Shown here: in pieces, positions 9,616 to 20,525 of the stretch
Numbering within the stretch: position 1 is the first letter of the stretch
Layout: each line of letters begins with the position of its first letter
From: Strongyloides papillosus
Taxonomy: Eukaryota > Nematoda > Chromadorea > Rhabditida > Strongyloididae
Direction of reading: 5' to 3'
Assembly (NCBI GenBank): GCA_005656395.1
Contig: SRSI01000043.1
Span: 496,001 to 560,000 of the forward strand
DNA length: 64,000 bases
The notes under the pieces: model-generated
Told to the model about the DNA's origin: nothing
The model's input: the letters and a program-made list of their open reading frames with translations, nothing else
The model's database searches: none
Program-made: the position numbers and the translations under genes

Positions 9616-10810
9616 TTACTTTCCAGTTAAATCTTTTCCATATTAGAAATGACGTCAGCTACTTCAAATTTTTACTTTAAAAAAAATAGAAATAAAATTA
9701 ACTATTTTCTCAAAAATTACAAGTTTATATACCGTAATTATCAATATATTTAAGAAAAATAAAATTTTTTAGAATTTTTATCTCTTTTATCTAATAATAG
9801 TGAGTAATAATTATCACTGAAATATGTTGTGTTAAAGAATAATTTTTGATATCTTTCAAGGCATATTGTCTTGCGTAATGAAGAATTAATACAATGAATA
9901 ATTGTTCTCATGAAAAATCTAATAAAATAATATACTTTTTTAATAAAGTATATAAAAGTGGAAACAATATTTTTTAAAAAATATTGATGTAAAAGTATAC
10001 TTCAAAGTTTTAATTTCCAATTGCAATTTAAAGGGCATGATGGGGGATTTGTATTAAAATTATCCATAAGTTAACTTAAAATCCGAATCCTTTTACTCAA
10101 TGTTTTATACACGACTAATATAATATGGATTTGGTTACTTCATAAAATTATTTTTGTTATAACATTTATTAATAATTTAAAGACTAATTTATTATGTAAA
10201 TAGAACATTAATTACACCATATTTTTGAAAACTGATTATTTATCAAATATTTTTAGATTTTTCTAATTATCTTTATGGCAAATTTTTTTTTAATCAGATT
10301 TATAACATTGTATTTAATATTTTTGTCAACAACTAATAATTATCCAGTATTAATGAAAAAATCCTTGTACAAGTAAATAGACTTTTTTTATTCTATTGAA
10401 TAATACACTTTAATTTTAAAGTGAATTATTTATAATAAAGATTTATCTTCTTATAATCTTAATAATAGATTTTTAGAATCTTATATATAATACTCTTAAA
10501 TATTCCTAATTAAAGTGTGATGAAATTAATTCAAGTAAATTTTTATTTCAGACTGATGGCAATTTCTCGCAGAGAATAGCTTTTTTACAGTTACAATAAA
10601 TCATAAGTAACTAAAGAAGACAAAATCAATTATTGACATACAACATAAAAAATCTTATTTTCTGAAATAACAAAAAGGGAGGTGAACATTACCATTCATA
10701 AGATTCTTATGGCTCCTAATGGTAAAATACTTTTATTTTTGCACAATAAAGTTTAATAAAAAAATAAAACACAAAATATTAAAAATAAATTTTTATTTAT
10801 AAGTCTAAAA
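9616..10810. other. Intergenic region with a relic of the TAMM41 3' flank
   Basis: No gene seen. The left 0.8 kb is plain A+T-rich sequence. About 10450-10675 is homologous to the sequence just downstream of both TAMM41 copies, and is given separately. Confidence 0.55.
10450..10675 (+). repeat. Third, orphan copy of the TAMM41 downstream sequence
   Basis: Shares blocks such as TTAGAATCT, ATACTCTTAAATATTCCTAATT, ACAATAAATCATAAGTAAC and AAAGAAGACAAAATCAATTATT with the 3' flanks at about 13970-14220 and 22590-22830. No TAMM41 coding sequence precedes it here. It looks like the end of a third tandem unit whose gene has been deleted. Confidence 0.65.
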
Positions 10811-11944
10811 TTAGTTATATACAAACTCTTTTTCAATGTCAAGACATTGATCTATCTCATCATCAATATAATCAGTAAAAAATTCTTTAAATATATCCTC
10901 GCTGTTAGCAGGAGACCATTCTTCAGTAGTAGTAGTAGTAGTAGTAGTTGTAGGTGTCTCTTCACTTTTAAGTTCAACTTTAAGCTCAATTGGCGGTATC
11001 TTGTGGAGAAAGTTACAGTGGAAACCCACTGGACACTTCCCACTCGCCGAAAAATGCTTGCATTCTTCTACGGGAACAACTATATTCTGTTGAACCTGTC
11101 CCTGTGAATCCACAGAAGATGCATCCTCAAAATCCTTCCTTGAGTGGGACAAGAGACAGTTAGGGAACATTGCACATTTGTTCGTCAGGAGAAATGATGG
11201 ACAAACACCTAGTTTCAAAGTCTGCACATCTCTAAATAGAGGTAGAGTCTAAAAAATAAATAGATAAACGATAAAAGAATCTTTGAAACTTACATTTATA
11301 TTTGATTGAAAATTGCTGCCGACAGAGCTGGTGAAGTCCGATGTATTGTCACTGAAGTTATCCACTATGACTACTGCACTCCTCTTCCTCTTTATGTTGC
11401 ATAGCCCATCATCGGTACTCCCCATGTAAGCGCTGCTATAAGTTGAGCCTCCATCAGAATAAACATTAGAGTATATCCCACTACCGGCAAATGAATTGGC
11501 GAAAGTATTCTCCTGAAGATGTCCCATAGGTCTGCGTCTACGTAGAGTCCTCAACCTGGATGATCCACTAGAGCTGTTCAGGTATTGAGAACTACTACGA
11601 CGTTGAGAAGGGTAGGGATGGTCGTAGCGGTACGAGTTCATACTGTCCGCAAAAGATTGTGGGTTGTAAGAGTGAGTAAAGTTTACAGGTCCACTACGTG
11701 TGATAGGGTTCCCTGTCGTCACTTCTCCATAGTAGTGTTGTGTCATTACTGGAGGACGACTTTGCTCCTGATTTATAGTGATTCTGTTGAACTCATCACT
11801 AACTGTACCCAGTGATGAGGGATATCCTCCATACTCAACATGTTGTTGATTCCCTTGATTGTAGAACGGTCCATCACTATGATCCACAAAATTATTTTGG
11901 TACACTTGAGCATTAGGTAAAGATTCTCCAACCTGTTGCTCCAT
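10811..11944 (-). CDS. Tandem CCCH zinc-finger protein (RNA-binding, TIS11/POS-1-like class)
   Basis: Exon 1 is 11294-11944 (ATG at 11944, starts MEQQVGESLPN) and exon 2 is 10811-11248, joined in phase 0 over a 45-bp intron, giving 362 aa. Both zinc fingers lie in exon 2: CPSFLLTNKCAMFPNCLLSH and CKHFSASGKCPVGFHCNFLH, each CX8CX5CX3H. That spacing is typical of TIS11-type and nematode maternal CCCH proteins, which bind AU-rich 3' UTRs. The N-terminal two thirds is low-complexity, rich in Ser/Asn/Tyr/Gln, with an Arg-rich patch (RLRTLRRRRP). The C terminus is acidic after a run of nine Thr encoded by a trinucleotide repeat (about 10926-10949). The gene is divergent from TAMM41 copy A. A broken duplicate lies at 19190-19694. 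The role is inferred from the fingers only. Confidence 0.8.
10926..10949. repeat. AGT trinucleotide microsatellite inside the CCCH gene
   Basis: Eight tandem AGT units on the plus strand followed by one diverged unit. They are read as ACT/ACA on the minus strand and encode a nine-residue threonine run in the CCCH protein. Length variation between isolates is likely. Confidence 0.8.
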
Positions 11945-12988
11945 TTTTAGTAAGTAATAAGTGGTTAATAATAGGCCAATAAGTGTGACTTCTTTCGTCG
12001 TCACTAGCCCTTCAGTAAAAAAAACTAAATGGTGTTATCGTAAAAAGTACCTTTTATATATACAATATTGGAATGGTTCTTTTTACAATAAAGAATAATT
12101 TACTCCTAAGGGGGAAAAGGTAACTTCATCAATAGAAAAAACGAATGGTAAACTAAAATTTAGACGCTTTTAGCATGCTAAATGACAATTACTTTTAGCT
12201 TATTGCTTTCTTTTTACTTTGAAGGATTATTTTATGATAAAGTAAGTCGTTTTAGATAATGGTAGACGAATTTATCTTTTTTCTATTGTGATCATTAAAA
12301 TGATACTTTTTTTGTTGACGAGTCATGTATGTGTAAATCAAGAAGAGCTGTAAAAGTAGTATGTATCATAATTTTACAATGAGTAACTTTATTAACAACG
12401 TTAGTAGTGGATATTCAACCTAACAGAAATATTTGAAGATTTATTTATACAATTTTTGATAGATAATTACAAATTCTTGGATTTCCAGAATGTATCTTAC
12501 TGTTTTAATATTTATTTAAAAAAAATTAAACATAAATCTGTGTTTATTAGTACTACTTAATTTTCGTTTATTATAATAATATAATAATAAACTTTCTTCA
12601 TCGTTTTTTAATTTGTTTGGTATAACAAAAATTTTCAGAATTTCGAGACACTATTTGAATAAAAAAAAAGTTTGTCAGAGAAATATTTTTCACGTTGAGT
12701 TTGTAGAAATCTACTTTCATTCTTTAAGTAATAATGGAAGTTTTATGATCAATTACAAGTGGTAATATTGGACTTGAAGGATAATAGATGTATATAATTT
12801 CAACGGCGATTCAATTTATACCATATATGTTTAAATTTAATCGCGGGTTAATTTTAAATAACCCCCAAGAAGCTCATTTTAAATAAAAACTATTTTCTCT
12901 TATCACGACAATTATTATTTTACTGGTAGACTGTTTCTAATTATAAAAATTTTGTCTTTCAGTTTCTATAAATTGTTATTCTTAAAGA
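11945..12988. other. Divergent promoter region between CCCH gene and TAMM41 copy A
   Basis: No coding sequence. Its outer parts match the equivalent stretch in copy B closely. The part at about 12782-12885 is absent or replaced in copy B. Start sites for both divergent genes should lie here, but I see no clear TATA box. Confidence 0.5.
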
Positions 12989-13957
12989 ATGTCTGATTAT
13001 CTCGAACTTATAAAATGTATCCCACTCGATACGGCGGATTTTGTGTGTGCTTATGGATCAGGTGCTTTATTACAAGCTAATGAAAATATGAATGATAAAA
13101 TGGTTGATTTTATTGTTGTGACAAATGATCCATTAAAATTTCACAAAAATAACATGGATCAAAATCCTGATCATTATTCTTTCTTACGGCGGTTGGGGTC
13201 AAAAAAAGTTGCAAGTATTCAAACTAATTATGCTGCCCGCGTATATTATAATACTCATGTAAAATCCAATGGAAGAATGATAAAGTATGGTGTCATATCA
13301 AAGGACGATGCACTACAAGATTTGCTTGACTGGAGATGGTTATATGTTTCTGGAAGATTGCAAAAACCCGTTTTAAATGTTCTTCCACCTACTAAAGAAT
13401 TAGCAGAAGCAATAGAAATTAATCGTAATTCAGCTTTACATTTTGCTTTATTAAAACTTGGAGATACATTCACTTATGAAGATTTATTTAAACAAATAGT
13501 TAGTATATCTTATAATGGTGATTTTAGGCAAAAATTTGGAGAAGATAGAAATAAAATTGACAAAATCGTTAGAGGTGGTTATGATAGATTTGTTGATATT
13601 TACAAACCATTATTAATAAAAGATAATAGGGTTACAATACTTTCTTCAAAAATGGAACAAGATAATACAACTGAGGCCATGTATCATAGACTTAATTTAC
13701 TACCTTCTGAAATATTAAATAATCTTCAGAATTCATGGAAGAAAAGGTACAGAGAAAGAAAAGATATTGAAGAAATATTATTTTCTCTTTCTCACAGACT
13801 TGATGCTGATATTATAATAAGTAAAATAGCAAAAGACATTGTTTATAAATCTGCAATATCTCAATCATCTAAAAATGCTTTTTCTGCTGGAATTTATAAA
13901 TCTATAGTTTACTCATATTCAAAGTTACTAAAATGGTCTAAATCCATTATTAGATGA
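12989..13957 (+). CDS. TAMM41: TAMM41 mitochondrial CDP-diacylglycerol synthase, copy A
   Basis: Single-exon frame of 322 aa with a clear ATG (MSDYLELIK). It matches the Tam41/MMP37 family throughout: the nucleotidyltransferase signature FVCAYGSGALLQ followed by MVDFIVVTNDP (residues about 18-50), then DHYSFLRRLG, RVYYN, IKYGVIS, DLLDWRWLYVSGRLQKPV, and ISYNGDFRQKFGED further on. The family's matrix-side enzyme of the inner mitochondrial membrane turns phosphatidic acid and CTP into CDP-diacylglycerol, the first committed step to cardiolipin. No presequence is obvious; the catalytic domain begins within 20 residues. Length is close to the usual size. An equally open paralogue lies at 21446. 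Confidence 0.92.
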   Translation: MSDYLELIKCIPLDTADFVCAYGSGALLQANENMNDKMVDFIVVTNDPLKFHKNNMDQNPDHYSFLRRLGSKKVASIQTNYAARVYYNTHVKSNGRMIKYGVISKDDALQDLLDWRWLYVSGRLQKPVLNVLPPTKELAEAIEINRNSALHFALLKLGDTFTYEDLFKQIVSISYNGDFRQKFGEDRNKIDKIVRGGYDRFVDIYKPLLIKDNRVTILSSKMEQDNTTEAMYHRLNLLPSEILNNLQNSWKKRYRERKDIEEILFSLSHRLDADIIISKIAKDIVYKSAISQSSKNAFSAGIYKSIVYSYSKLLKWSKSIIR

Positions 13958-15552
13958 TTTGCATATTTATTAATAATATCAATAATAGAGTTTTATTTTA
14001 TTACTTAATATTCCTAATAAAAAATGATAACATTCATTTTAATAATTTGTTTTTATTTTAAAATAATGGTATTTTTCTGCAAAAAATAATTTTTTTCTGC
14101 AATTTTAATAAATCATGAGCACTTAAGAAGATAAAACCAATTATTGATATGTACGGTGGGCATCTTATATTCTCCAATAATGACGGAAATTGAATATATT
14201 AATTGAATCAGACACAGACGATAAAAAATAAGAGGATATATATTATCTTGTAATTTTCTTCTGAAAATATTTATGACATTGTGGTGATTGTAACAAAGAT
14301 CTCCACTTTAAAAAAATTAGAAATTTAGATAGAAATTATTTAAAATATGTTTCTTGAGGTATTCGAACAAGGTAGAGCAAGCAAAAATGTAAAATCCACT
14401 TTTCATAAGCTTAAACAATATACCAAGGTAACATATTACTACATATAAAATATCAGCTTCATAAATATACTCTTTACGTATTTTTGACTTCTGAAATTTT
14501 CTACGATGATTGGGTATTTTAAAAATTACTTTATTAAACTATAGCAATATATATATTCTTCATCAACATTTTTGAGAACTTTTTAAGTATCAAGGTAAAT
14601 TCTGAAAAATCTTATTTCTATTTACATTTTTTGACAAAAAATCATGAATGATGAAAAATACGAATCTTGAAAATATTAGATTTAGATTCAGCGTAGTTGA
14701 AAATCCATAATTTTTTAGATTATTAAAAATGTATCGAGAAAAAAGTTCTACATTAACTTTTTACAGAATAGTTTGCTAAATCACTAGAAAATTCATCTTA
14801 ATAGTAGAAACATAAACATATTTTGCCTTTTATCAATAACAATTACATTTTATTTTTCATACATTATTTTATTACATTTTGGTCAACTCAAATAAAGTGC
14901 CTAAGAACTTTGAAAAGCTCAGACAGACAAAAACACAAGTACTTTTTTTTATATGCTTAAATCATGTATCTTGATTATTTTGTTAATTATTAATTAAGAG
15001 ATCGAGAAATTAAAAAGGTTGTACAATAATATTAACAATGCTTGTAACCACCTTTTTGGTAAAAAATAAGATCAATTACTCTTTTTATTGTAAAAATTTT
15101 CTCTCATGATTTGTACTTTAAAAATTTTGATTTTTGTTAACGAGATTACTCTTTTATCTTAATTAACGATTAAACACCTTATAACTTTTATTTAAAATTT
15201 GATAAGAGAGTTGTAAATAACTTTTAAATTATTTATTCAAATAAACCTTTATTTAGAATTTAAATGGGTGTTGAGGAAGTAAAAATACGTTGATGAAATG
15301 TACTGACAAATTGACGGAAAACTTATCTTTTTCTACATTTGATTATTTTTGAAATCTATACATAAAAATAATTAATCTTAAATTGTGTGATAAAAATAAA
15401 CCATTCTGAAGTTATAAAAAACAAAAAAATTAAATATGTGATATATTTTATTTATAATTAGAGAATTACTAGAAAATCGTAAGAAATTTTTACATTATAT
15501 TTATCATAAAAAAGGTGGCCTAGACGATAAGCAACTCATCAACTCCTGCTCA
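13958..15552. other. Intergenic region downstream of TAMM41 copy A
   Basis: The first 370 bp is shared with the 3' flank of copy B and ends near 14330, marking the right edge of the duplication. The remaining 1.2 kb is A+T-rich with no supported gene or RNA. Confidence 0.5.
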
Positions 15553-16078
15553 CTAAGAAGAGTCGACATCATCGTTGGTAGAATCTATAATATCTTTTTA
15601 TATAATCGTTTTAATATAGTTTAAATTTACCTGAAGTTGAATAATTAGGATTCTCATCATTTATTGGCAATTTTCCAACGAGTTCTACAATTTTATCATT
15701 AACCAAACGTTGGATTATTGATATTCTTTCATTCAAAAAAGAAAAACAATTCTCCATGTCCTGTCTTTCAGCATCAATCATCTTAGATATGTCATTGTTA
15801 TTTTGTTCCGATTGCTTTATAAATGAGCGAATGATCTTACAGGTATTTTTCAAATTGTCCTCCAATTTCTCAATTATATTTAAAAATTCTGATGGATCAT
15901 CAGTTTCATATGATCTTCTTTCCCTTGGAGTGAAATCATTAAATTTTGGATGATTTATGAGAAACTTTATAAGTTTTTCAGCTTCCTAAAAATAATATTT
16001 AGTTTAAGAAAATTAGAAATCGAAACATACTTCATTAGTTAGCTTAAGTGTAACACCACTATTAGCTGCAGTATTCAT
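15553..16078 (-). CDS. Small coiled-coil protein, unknown function
   Basis: Three exons with consistent phases: 16031-16078 (ATG at 16078, 16 codons), 15631-15985 and 15553-15584 (10 codons plus stop), giving 144 aa. Introns are 45 and 46 bp (GTATGT...TTTTAG and GTAAAT...TTATAG). The protein starts MNTAANSGVTLKLTNE, then EAEKLIKFLINHPKF. A central helical stretch of about 80 residues rich in Glu/Lys/Asn/Ile (IIEKLEDNLKNTCKIIRSF onward, to about residue 120) looks like a coiled coil. The tail is acidic and Ser/Asp-rich. There is no signal peptide or membrane segment. I cannot name a family. A subunit of a small complex such as BLOC or a kinetochore-type assembly is possible but unsupported. 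Confidence 0.6.
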
Positions 16079-16945
16079 GCTAGATTAAAAAGATTTAACC
16101 TTAAAGTAGAAATAAAATAAATGAAATGAATTTTTTTTATTAAAATTTCTCCTCTTAAATATATTGATGGTAATAGAACAAAATGGTTTCGTTATATCGT
16201 CTGTTGATCCTTATTAGCAATAACCAATAGAACATATAACTGTATGATTTAGAAGATGAGAACTGATAAAAAAGGGCATCTATATACGTTATAAAACATC
16301 AAAGTACTTGTTAAAAGATTACTTGTGCAATGACGTTTATTGAAACTTTTAAAGCTATGACAAAAATAGTCTATCATGTGAAATCACATCTAAATGACCT
16401 TTAGCTTTTACACGATACTATGAGTGTTAAACATTTAAGTACATTTAAAATTTAACAGAAATAAAAGTTCATGTTTAAAACTGATAAATGATAACTATTT
16501 TATAGTAATACATTTAGATTAGTAGAAAAAATTGTTTCATTAATAGAATATTCTCCATGACGCTATTTTTTAAATGTATTTTATACTAATTTTTGCACCA
16601 CTAAGAAATTAATAAGTTTTTTTATCTTCATTTGTATATCAATCTAACAATATATGCTAAAATTTCTATATTTGGTCGAAATTTTTATAATACTAGTATC
16701 ATAATAACTTTTTTTCTATAAATTTTTAATGAAAATATAAATTTTTGTTAATTCAATTTATGAGATAGACAATTTTTTTTATATATTTTAATATGATAAG
16801 AAATAGATTTATTGTAATTGATACTATATTAATATAATTTCGAATATGTCAGATACAAAGTTTAGCGAAAATTTAAAAAAAAATTTTATATGTTATATTT
16901 TTAATTATATATATTTCAGAAGGTTCATTTTAATCAGAGAATTTT
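16079..16945. other. Intergenic region between coiled-coil gene and MATH-BTB gene
   Basis: Divergent spacer of about 870 bp, A+T-rich, with no supported feature. The promoters of both neighbours should lie here. Confidence 0.5.
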
Positions 16946-18106
16946 ATGGATCTAGAGAATTTAGCGGACTCAAAAGATTCAGACGTTAATAATAACTTTA
17001 AAAATAATGTGAAAAGAGCCAATTTGACGTGTACAATAGAAAATTTTTCTAACTATGGAAATGTTTTTAAACCATGTGGTAAATATTTTCGGAAAGATCC
17101 GTATAGTTCGTATATTAATTATTTATGTAAGACTAATGATCTATGCAAAAATTGTCATGGAAAAAAATCTGCCATAAAAGATTATCATATTTTTGACTTT
17201 GATTTGGATTCTAAAGTGAAATGCTCCTTATATATACGTCCAAATGGTCGTGATGCTGAAACTAAAGATTATGTATCACTTTTCCTACAATTTAAAGAAT
17301 TTAGTTGTTTAAAGATAATAACATTATTTAAATTTTCAATTTTAAACGTTGACGAAAAAGAAGAACATAAATTAGTAATTGGTGTAGAAAAATTTGACGC
17401 AAATAAAAATTACCATTATCTTCCAAAATTTATTAATAAAGATGACTTATTTAGAAAGGGAGACATACTTTTGCCTAATGATAGACTAACAGTGTGCTTT
17501 GAGATATTTTATCTATGTAATAATGTAAATGCTTCTAGTGTTTCAGAGACAACCCATATTGAAGGGCCTTCTAGTATGTTTTTAGACGATATGAGTAGAA
17601 TGCTTAATTCATCTAGGTACTGCGATTGTATCATTAAAGTGGAAAATCACAAGATAAACGTTCATAAATGCATTCTTGATGCAAGATCAGAGGTTTTTCG
17701 TTCAATGTTAAAATACAAACTCGCTGGGCCTGAAGCAAGTATTATTGAAATGAGTGAATTTCGTTTGGAAGTTGTAAAAGAGATGGTAAATTATATATAT
17801 ACAGGAAAATCACCAAGAGTAGACGAAATGGCTATTGAAATGTTGGAGATTGCTGAAAAGTACAAATTAGAAGGACTAAAATTGATTGCAACGGAAAGTT
17901 TACTCAATAGTTTAAATGTACAAAATGTTTGTGAGTACCTTGAAAAAGGTGAAATATATTCGGCTGAAATTCTTAAAGAATTTGCCATACGATATATTTA
18001 CTTAAATGGTAAAGAAGTCCTTAATAGTGAAAGTTGGAGTAGAATTGCTACTTTGTATCCTTTGTTACTCGCTAGAATCTTCAATGTTGCAGTTCGTATA
18101 GAGTGA
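16946..18106 (+). CDS. MATH-BTB (SPOP-like) CUL3 substrate adaptor
   Basis: Single-exon frame of 386 aa from ATG at 16946 (MDLENLADSKDS). Residues about 26-195 form a divergent MATH domain (LTCTIENFSNY near the start, SLYIRPNGRDAETKDYVSLF in the middle). Residues about 215-320 are a clear BTB/POZ domain (MLNSSRYCDCIIKV, INVHKCILDARSEVFRSMLK, VVKEMVNYIYTG), followed by a BACK-like 3-box region (LIATESLLNSLNVQNVCEYL). In this family MATH recruits substrates and BTB binds cullin-3 for ubiquitination. A Cys cluster in MATH (CKTNDLCKNCHGKK) is unusual and may be an inserted loop. MATH-BTB genes are heavily expanded in nematodes, so orthology is not implied. It sits between the two CCCH/TAMM41 units. 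Confidence 0.85.
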   Translation: MDLENLADSKDSDVNNNFKNNVKRANLTCTIENFSNYGNVFKPCGKYFRKDPYSSYINYLCKTNDLCKNCHGKKSAIKDYHIFDFDLDSKVKCSLYIRPNGRDAETKDYVSLFLQFKEFSCLKIITLFKFSILNVDEKEEHKLVIGVEKFDANKNYHYLPKFINKDDLFRKGDILLPNDRLTVCFEIFYLCNNVNASSVSETTHIEGPSSMFLDDMSRMLNSSRYCDCIIKVENHKINVHKCILDARSEVFRSMLKYKLAGPEASIIEMSEFRLEVVKEMVNYIYTGKSPRVDEMAIEMLEIAEKYKLEGLKLIATESLLNSLNVQNVCEYLEKGEIYSAEILKEFAIRYIYLNGKEVLNSESWSRIATLYPLLLARIFNVAVRIE

Positions 18107-19189
18107 TTTAAATGTTGCAATAAGATCGTACAATAATAATATAGAATGTTGATATGATTATTTTTATATTTGTAAATTCTTTCTTCTGAATAACTTATAA
18201 ACTAAATAAAGATTCTAAAAGTATTTTCAAATTATATACCTTAGTAGTGATTCTCAAAAATTATATTATTTCAACTTTTGACAATTTTTAGTGATATAAT
18301 TAAAATTATTCCACAATGTATTTTACTTTTATTATTTGTTTACACTGATCGAAAATTCAAGTTAATAGTGTAACTATAAAAATAATTATGTTGTAATGAT
18401 ATTGTGGAATATCAAATTACAAAGTTTAAATGACATTTAGATTGTAATCAACTTAATTATTTAAATTTTTAAATTCTTAGTAATAATATATAATACTTTG
18501 AAATTTCCAAATGTCTCATTTTTTATTCTCCTTCATTTTAAAATAATTTAATCATAAAAATAAATTTCTTCCATATTTATATAAACATTATTATTAATAT
18601 AAGGAAATAAAAATTTTTGATACTAAAAAGTATTATAAAAGTTTTATTATATGAATATTAAGCTAAATTTTAGAATAGGGGGCCCCCTCTTTAAATAGCT
18701 AAATGAAACATTTAATTTGCTAAATTGAGCATTTTTGTAGTAGTTAATGATAATTAACCATATTTAGAACTAGTTTGTATCATTTGGAGAATTTCTTTTA
18801 TTTAGGCATTCACTTTTTGCTTAGATTTCAGGCAGCTGCTTCATTTAGTTAAGTTTTAGTAGTTTAACAAGGATTTAATTGATAGAAAAATCGATTTTTC
18901 ATGATTAATTGGTACAATTGAACCATATATAAACGTAAAAAGAGAAAATACTTTTTTATACTCAATCAAAGCAAATTTAATAATGGTTGCTTATACTAAA
19001 GACTGCGGATGAAATAACTTTTTAACTTAAAAAAATTTTTTTAATTTGCTAAATTGTTAAAATATTTTATTAAATACATTAAATATATATAAACAATAAA
19101 TATATTAATTAAATACATATATACAACAATAAATACATTATATACAGAGATTGTCCTTCTGATGGAATATTAGACATAATTTCAAAATC
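18107..19189. other. Intergenic region, with a G/C palindrome
   Basis: No gene. It contains a perfect 10-bp GGGGGCCCCC palindrome at 18678-18687, conspicuous in such A+T-rich DNA, and low-complexity ATTAAATACAT-type sequence at about 19060-19140 just left of the duplicated block. Confidence 0.5.
18678..18687. other. GGGGGCCCCC palindrome
   Basis: A perfect all-G/C 10-bp palindrome in otherwise A+T-rich intergenic DNA, about 0.5 kb left of the copy B duplication edge. Function unknown. Confidence 0.5.
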
Positions 19190-19694
19190 TTCTCGTCTCT
19201 AAATGGAGGTAGTCTCTAAAAATAAATAAATAATTAAAAGAATCTTTGGAACTTACATTTTTCCTGGAGATGCTCCATAGGTCTGCGTCTACGTAGAATC
19301 CTCAGCCTGAATGATCCACTGGAGCTGTTAAGGGATTAAGAGATATTGCGACGTTGAGCAGGATAAGAATGGTCGTAGCGGTACGTGTTCGTGCTGTCCG
19401 CAAAAGAATACGGGTTGTAGGAATAGGCAAAGTTTACAGGTCCATTATGTGTGATTGGGTTCCCTGCCGTGAGTTCTCCATAATAATGTTGTGCCGTTAC
19501 TGGAGGATGACTTTGATTCTGATCCAAAGTTACCCTGTGCAGTTCATCATTAGCTGAAGCCAGTAATGAAAAAAATCTTCTATACTCAGCAGGTTGTTGA
19601 ATTCCTTGAGTGTTTGATCGTCTACCATTAGTATTATAAAATTATTTTCCCATCCTTGAGCATTAGGTAGAGATTCTCCAGCGTGTTGTTCCAT
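19190..19694 (-). pseudogene. Truncated CCCH gene, copy B of the duplication
   Basis: It corresponds to exon 1 of the gene at 10811-11944 and keeps the ATG (19694, MEQHAGESLPNAQ). It is broken by a frameshift soon after codon 17, a CAA-to-TAA change (QRRNIS followed by stop, about 19337) and an internal deletion of about 215 bp relative to copy A. The exon 1 donor (about 19251-19256) and the start of exon 2 remain. The exon carrying both zinc fingers is absent beyond about 19190. It cannot encode a CCCH protein. Confidence 0.85.
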
Positions 19695-20525
19695 TTTTAG
19701 TAAGTAATAAGTGGTTAATAATAGGCCAATAAGTGTGACTTCTTTCGTCGTCACTAGCCCTTCAGTAAAAAAAACTAAATGGTATTATCGTAAAAAGTAC
19801 CTTTTATATATACAATATTGGAATGGTTTTTTTTTACAATATAAAGAATAAGTTACTCCTAAGGAGGAAAAGGTAACTTCATCAATAGAAGAAACGAATG
19901 GTAAACTAAAATTTAGACGCTTTTAGCATGCTAAATGACAATTATTTTTAGCTGATTGCTTTCTTTTTACTTTGAAGGATTATTTTATGATAAAGTAAGT
20001 CGTTTTAGATAAATGGTAGATGAATTGATCTTTTTTCTAATGTGATCATTAAAATGATACTTTTTTTATTGATGAATTATGTATATGTAGATCAAGAAGA
20101 GCTGTAAAAGTTGTATGTATCATAATTTTACAATGAGCTACTTTTACAATGTTAATAGTGGATATTCAACCTAACAGAAATATTTGAAGATTTATTTATA
20201 CAATTTTTAATAGATAATTACAAGTTCTTGGATTTTCATAATGTATCTTATTGTTTTAATATTTATTTAAAAAAAATTAAACATAAAGCTATTTTTGCTA
20301 ATGCTTATTTAAATTTTGTTTATTAAAATAAACTTTATTCATAGTTTATAAATTGTTTAGTATAACACACATTTTCAGAATTTCGAGACACTATTTGAAT
20401 AAAAAAAACTTTGTCAAAGAAATGTCTTCCACATTGAACCTTGTAGAAATCTACTTTCATTCTTCAAGTAGTAATGAAAGTTTCATGTTCATTAATAAGT
20501 GATAATATTTGACTTGAAGGATAAT

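Larger units (their letters stand above)
11225..14330. repeat. Segmental duplication, copy A (CCCH gene + TAMM41)
   Basis: Aligns with 19190-22970 over exon 1 of the CCCH gene, the divergent promoter, the whole TAMM41 gene and its 3' flank. Non-coding parts are also nearly identical (for example 11940-12500 against 19690-20250), so the duplication is fairly recent. Copy A retains the intact CCCH gene. Confidence 0.85.

Noticed and set aside
14335..14365. TATTCGAAC, reminiscent of a tRNA B box on the minus strand
   Set aside because: No matching A box, no acceptor-stem complementarity and no cloverleaf could be drawn. No tRNA gene was found in the window.
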